From: an uncultured Clostridia bacterium
Lineage (GTDB): Bacteria > Bacillota > Clostridia > Oscillospirales > Ruminococcaceae
DNA length: 16,002 bases
Assembly (NCBI GenBank): GCA_947624425.1
Contig: CANQKG010000011.1
Coordinates: 1-16,002 of the forward strand
Direction of reading: 5' to 3'
The position numbers were made by a program, and so were the translations under genes. Positions 12,663-16,002 of the stretch are shown piece by piece. Numbering within the stretch: the stretch's first letter is position 1; every line of letters starts with the position of its first letter. Under the pieces are notes generated by a model. It did no database searches and was not told the DNA's origin. It was given only the letters and a program-made list of their open reading frames with translations.

Positions 12663-14411
12663 ATGCATATGATTCATAACAGACCAATGGAAACAAAAGT
12701 TGTCGGATTAGTAAAAACGGCCGATGAAGATTCCTATATATACGGTGAAAACAAACATTACATCATCCCGGAATACCAAAGGGAATACTCCTGGGAAGAT
12801 AGCCAGATTGAAAGCTTCATTGAAAGCATAAAGCGTGCGGCAAAAGGCGAAAGTGTCTTCATGGGAACCGTGCAATTCAATTGTGAAGGCACCGATGAAG
12901 ACACCGATACGCTAAATTTACATATCATAGACGGCCAGCAGAGAATGACTACTTTCTTGCTCTTATGTAGTATTTTGGAAAAGCTGTCGGGAAAAGACAT
13001 CTTACAAAAACATCATATGGGTTTGAAGATCAAAAATTTCACATCAAATAATGACAAACTAAAGGAAGCTCTTGCTGTAAAATATGAAGATATAGATCAT
13101 GTTTTAAATGAGAATAACCGTTATATGAAAAACATGAAACTATTGAAAGAGTTCGTGGATGAATTAGCGTCAAATGGTCAGATTGATGAAATAGTTACAA
13201 CAATTTTTAGCAACATTTACTTTGTTGAACTTGTGACTAAGGGCATTCCTTTGCCTCAGGTTGTGGATATATTCAACACAATAAATACGACCGGATTGGA
13301 TTTAAATAGTGCAGACCTTTTCAAACTGCAATTCTACGAATACTTAAATAAAAAGTATCCTAACGAAAACTGGATGCAGCAAATCTGTGATCTTTATGAA
13401 AAAGTCAATGAGTACGAGTACAAGATGCAGGATATTCTTGATATATATAAACATTGTATCGGTGCAAAACACGAACTTTCTTGGGAAAAGCTTTCCAACA
13501 GTAATGAGAAATTTTTTGAAGAAATTTTGAGCGAAGAGGGCTCCAAAGGTAAAGAGGATATTTTAAAGTTTGAGAAATTCGAAAAAATTGTTAAAATATA
13601 TATTGATTTCAAAAAGACGCCTTATGTGACCAAAACCATCGATGCATTTGCTGAAAATGTGATACAGGAAACCCGATACGGCAGATATAGGACACTGCCG
13701 TATGTTGCTGCTTATTTCAATAATCAAAATTATGCATTGGCGCTGAAAAGCGCTATGACCGCAGCGAAATACCTGATTGTCTGCTCGGTTAACTTTGACA
13801 AGGCAATTAACCCCGTTCAAACCTTTATGTGTAAAACAATACTCCCGGCATTAAGCAGAAACGAAGACATAGAGGATGTAATACAAAAAAAGATACGAAA
13901 ATCTCCTTATTGTAGAGAGAATGCAGTTGATAATTGGAACAAAGAAGAGTTTAAAAGACGAATCGAAAAAGGTTTATTTTATAACGGAAAACGCGCGTAT
14001 ATTATTTGTATGCTTTCGGCTCTGCTTGAAGAAATTAGCGCAAAAACAAAATTTCAAGACATTGAAGCAAAACTATTTGCATGGAAAGTTTTTAAGTATG
14101 ATATGGAACATATATGCGCAAGAGAGATTTTTGAAAGAACAGATCCGGATAATATACCAGCGTACAATGGCATTGGAAATCTTGTCGTGCTAAATAGAAG
14201 CATTAATAGAGGAATAGGGAACAGTGCTGTCAAAGAGAAAGTCGCAAAGTATGAAAATAGTAACAGCTATGAAACAGAACCAAAATTTGTTTCAGTCATG
14301 CGTGTGGCAGAGCAGATCAAAGCTGCCAACAATATATGGGGAATAGACCAGGTTGAAAAACGATGTCAAGAGCAAGAAAAGCTGTTATGTGAATTTCTGG
14401 GGTTAGATTAA
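12663..14411 (+). CDS. GmrSD-like restriction protein (DUF262 + DUF1524 HNH)
   Basis: A 582-aa protein of the GmrS/GmrD fusion type; characterised GmrSD enzymes are NTP-dependent and cut DNA with modified cytosines. The N-terminal DUF262 part shows IPEYQREYSW (35-44), IIDGQQRMTT (88-97) and FNTINTTGLDL (204-214), the ParB-like nucleotide-binding motifs. The C-terminal part (about 480-530) resembles DUF1524 HNH: H483 in MEHI, GIGNL with N506, and a second N near 515. The usual proline after EHI is replaced (ICARE), so nuclease activity should not be assumed. The gene is clearly AT-richer than its flanks, suggesting transfer. It follows a WYL regulator and precedes a broken nuclease gene, a defence-like setting. 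Confidence 0.85.
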   Translation: MHMIHNRPMETKVVGLVKTADEDSYIYGENKHYIIPEYQREYSWEDSQIESFIESIKRAAKGESVFMGTVQFNCEGTDEDTDTLNLHIIDGQQRMTTFLLLCSILEKLSGKDILQKHHMGLKIKNFTSNNDKLKEALAVKYEDIDHVLNENNRYMKNMKLLKEFVDELASNGQIDEIVTTIFSNIYFVELVTKGIPLPQVVDIFNTINTTGLDLNSADLFKLQFYEYLNKKYPNENWMQQICDLYEKVNEYEYKMQDILDIYKHCIGAKHELSWEKLSNSNEKFFEEILSEEGSKGKEDILKFEKFEKIVKIYIDFKKTPYVTKTIDAFAENVIQETRYGRYRTLPYVAAYFNNQNYALALKSAMTAAKYLIVCSVNFDKAINPVQTFMCKTILPALSRNEDIEDVIQKKIRKSPYCRENAVDNWNKEEFKRRIEKGLFYNGKRAYIICMLSALLEEISAKTKFQDIEAKLFAWKVFKYDMEHICAREIFERTDPDNIPAYNGIGNLVVLNRSINRGIGNSAVKEKVAKYENSNSYETEPKFVSVMRVAEQIKAANNIWGIDQVEKRCQEQEKLLCEFLGLD

Positions 14412-14679
14412 TATCCGATAGGGGCAAATCGCCCGAAAGCGGTTGTCTTCCGCCATTTTCGCACCCGATCGGCTTGCCATATGCCGGTATAACCTGCGCC
14501 GCTCAGGCACGATCTGACGAAAAAATCCCTCGCTTTCAGGTGCAGGGCAGTTTGGGCGGAGCAAAATTTTTCAAGATCAAGGTCGAAAAACGAAGAAATA
14601 CTGCCGTATTGCAATGTACCAAAAATGTCTCCTCTGATGTTGTACGATAAAAGCGTAAAACATCGGGGGAGGCTTTTTT
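14412..14679. other. Gap after the GmrSD-like gene
   Basis: A GC-richer stretch without a supported gene. The only structured item I see is the 31-bp GTAC-ended element at 14615-14645. A 68-codon minus-strand frame here has no good ribosome binding site, and I do not call it. Confidence 0.4.
14615..14645. promoter_or_regulatory. 31-bp GTAC-ended element, copy 2
   Basis: Starts TGTACCAAAAA and ends GTTGTAC, matching the element at 9911-9941 at 24 of 31 positions. It ends 34 bp before the start codon of the truncated nuclease gene; TACGAT at 14643-14648 could be its -10 box. Confidence 0.5.
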
Positions 14680-14890
14680 ATGAACGCCAAAAACATAAGA
14701 GAAATATTGGTTTCCTATTTGAAAGCAACCCATCGTGAGATGCGGATTTATCAGGAAAAAAGCATTGGCAGCTCGATTTGCGATCTTATGACTGTCACCA
14801 ATGAATTGACCGGTTACGAAATCAAAAGCGACGGCGATAATTACCAAAGGAAGGCAAAACAGGTAACGAAAATAAGGTGCAAGCGAAAAG
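14680..14890 (+). pseudogene. Truncated sce7726-like (PD-(D/E)XK) gene
   Basis: About 65 residues resemble the start of sce7726-family proteins, which have a restriction-nuclease-like fold: SSICDLMTVTNELTGYEIKSDGDNYQRKAKQV, with D and E-x-K (CD...YEIKSD) in the right order. After KAKQV the resemblance ends abruptly, and the open frame then runs through a transcription terminator and antisense into the next gene up to 15240, which cannot be natural coding. GGGGGAGG lies 7-8 nt before the ATG, so expression signals remain. I read it as a gene whose 3' two-thirds was deleted. The family call rests on a short stretch. Confidence 0.6.
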
Positions 14891-14915
14891 CCGCGAGAAA
14901 ATCTCGCGGCTTTTT
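14886..14915. terminator. Bidirectional terminator
   Basis: A perfect stem (GCCGCGAGA 14890-14898 / TCTCGCGGC 14902-14910, AAA loop) with four A before and five T after. It serves the minus-strand AAA+ gene ending at 14931 and would also stop plus-strand transcription from the truncated gene. Confidence 0.88.
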
Positions 14916-14930
14916 GTCCCTCATTCGCCT

Positions 14931-16002
14931 TTATGCCCTAAACCCGATTTCGCGGATTTTGGTTCCCGGCTTTACCGCCGGCGTCTCAATATCCTCCGCG
15001 CAGAGGGTGGTAAGCTCCCGCTGTGTGATACTCTCGGGGTCAAGGGTGAGGATACGCCCGGCTCGGTTCATTTTGGCCTGCTCGATCAGGTTCCGCACAA
15101 AGCGCCCATTGCCGAAGTCGGATTGTTTTCTCGCCTCCTCAAAAACGCGGGTAAGCTTTTGCAGCGCATCTTTGGTCAGCGTAACGCCCTTGCTTTTCCC
15201 AATCAGCCGGGCAATGCCGCAAAGCTCCTCGGTGCTGTAATCGGCAAAGGGAACATGAAACGCGATGCGGGAACGAAGGCCGGGATTTTTTTCGAGGAAC
15301 CGCTCCATCTCCTCCGGGTACCCGGCAAAGATGACTACCATATCCTCCCGATGGTTCTCCATCTCCTGCACGATGGTATTGATGGCCTCATCCCCGTAAA
15401 GCCCGTCCCTCTCCTCCGCAAGAGAATAGGCCTCATCGATGAAAAGCACGCCTCCTTTGGCGGCTCGGAATTTATTCTTGACAAGCTGCGCTGTCCAGCC
15501 GACATACTTGCCCACCAGATCGGCGCGGCCGACCTCCACCAGATGACCTTTGGAAAGAAGCCCGTTTTCCTTCATAATGCGGGCGAACAGGCGCGCCGCC
15601 GTGGTTTTCGCCGTGCCGGGATTTCCGGTAAAGACCATATGCATGGCGGGATGATCCGGTTTGAGACCCTTTTCCCGATAGATGCGCTGTACCTTATAGT
15701 AATCCAGCGCCTTTTGGATGACCGATTTTGCTTCGGTCAGCCCGATCATTTCCTGCAAGTCCATATATGCGGAACCCTGTGCCTTTTCTTTGACGGCTTC
15801 CTTTCGGCAACCCGTGATTTCTTTGTACTGCGGAAAGACGGAGGTCCTCAGCTTGTTGTTATACCATTCGTCAAACATCACGCGCAATTCGCCGGGCAGA
15901 TACTTTTTATCGCTTTCCAGCCGGGAATAGAGCTTTTTATCCGCGCGGATCCGGTTTGCGGAGGCCAGCCCTTTCAGATATTCGGCGGAGCGTCCCTCAT
16001 CC
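14931..16002 (-). CDS. AAA+ ATPase, CbbX/SpoVK-like (5' end outside window)
   Basis: The reading frame is open to the right edge of the window, so a methionine at 15887 is internal and the N-terminus is missing. At least 357 residues are present. Visible motifs are Walker A GNPGTAKTT, Walker B GVLFIDEA, the pore-loop region (GRADLVGKYVGWTA) and an arginine-finger region (NPGLRSRIAFHVPF), followed by an AAA_lid_6-type helical domain. The family includes the RuBisCO activase CbbX, sporulation protein SpoVK and type VII secretion EccA-like ATPases; these remodel or unfold partner proteins. With no RuBisCO nearby, a SpoVK/EccA-like role is more likely, but the partner cannot be seen. Confidence 0.85.
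   Translation of the reverse strand, partial: DEGRSAEYLKGLASANRIRADKKLYSRLESDKKYLPGELRVMFDEWYNNKLRTSVFPQYKEITGCRKEAVKEKAQGSAYMDLQEMIGLTEAKSVIQKALDYYKVQRIYREKGLKPDHPAMHMVFTGNPGTAKTTAARLFARIMKENGLLSKGHLVEVGRADLVGKYVGWTAQLVKNKFRAAKGGVLFIDEAYSLAEERDGLYGDEAINTIVQEMENHREDMVVIFAGYPEEMERFLEKNPGLRSRIAFHVPFADYSTEELCGIARLIGKSKGVTLTKDALQKLTRVFEEARKQSDFGNGRFVRNLIEQAKMNRAGRILTLDPESITQRELTTLCAEDIETPAVKPGTKIREIGFRA

Noticed and set aside
12679..12692. Fourth copy of the 19-mer near the GmrSD-like gene
   Set aside because: Only a short core (CAGACCAATG) matches, no hairpin precedes it, and it lies in coding sequence.
14408..14614. 68-codon minus-strand open frame after the GmrSD-like gene
   Set aside because: No convincing ribosome binding site or recognisable domain; it could be a relic but cannot be supported.
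14891..15240. Continuation of the sce7726-like reading frame to 15240
   Set aside because: It passes through a perfect terminator hairpin and lies antisense to the AAA+ ATPase gene; it is counted as out-of-context read-through.

Overview
The window looks like a spore-former-type Bacillota genome, most likely a Clostridia/Oscillospiraceae-like gut anaerobe. The evidence is strong purine-rich ribosome binding sites throughout, mid-GC genes with a few AT-rich islands, a ferritin of FtnA type, a DUF368 lipid-carrier transporter and a SpoVK/CbbX-like AAA+ ATPase. The organism assignment is inferred from gene style, not from a marker gene.

Positions 1 to about 7034 are the right-hand part of an integrated mobile element (prophage or integrative element) whose left end lies outside the window. 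A leftward early operon (about 2243 down to 72) carries a Cro-like DUF739 regulator, four small phage-type proteins linked by ATGA overlaps or short gaps, and a short XerC/D-like tyrosine recombinase. Divergently, a CI/LexA-type self-cleaving repressor is followed by an orphan HsdR-N-like PD-(D/E)XK nuclease and a one-pass membrane protein. The divergent control region has two clear sigma-70 promoters and two copies of a TTGAG-AAAA-CTCAA operator-like site. A second, arm-binding-domain integrase (5729-6862) sits next to a displaced 3' end of a tRNA-Gln gene (7014-7034) and its terminator. I read this as attR, the right boundary of the element.

The most unusual part is 4657-5670. An AT-rich cassette (strong promoter, a structured RNA of about 95 nt ending in its own terminator, then an NYN/DUF88-family nuclease gene) lies between two near-identical 76-bp direct repeats, each a hairpin plus a 19-bp sequence. 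The same 19-mer, again abutting a hairpin, occurs inverted just upstream of the XerC/D-like recombinase at 909-927. This makes it a candidate recombinase-mobilised or jointly regulated cassette, and the RNA-plus-nuclease layout resembles that of type III toxin-antitoxin loci without being a recognised one.

From 7035 rightwards is chromosome: ferritin, a convergent DUF368 transporter, an unrecognised 356-aa protein, a small membrane protein, a cytoplasmic-looking BspA-type leucine-rich-repeat protein with 138-bp DNA repeats, a WYL-domain regulator, an AT-rich GmrSD-like (DUF262/DUF1524) restriction-type protein, a truncated sce7726-like nuclease remnant, and a SpoVK/CbbX-like AAA+ ATPase that runs off the right edge. 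The WYL, GmrSD-like and nuclease-remnant stretch looks like a small defence-related accessory patch.
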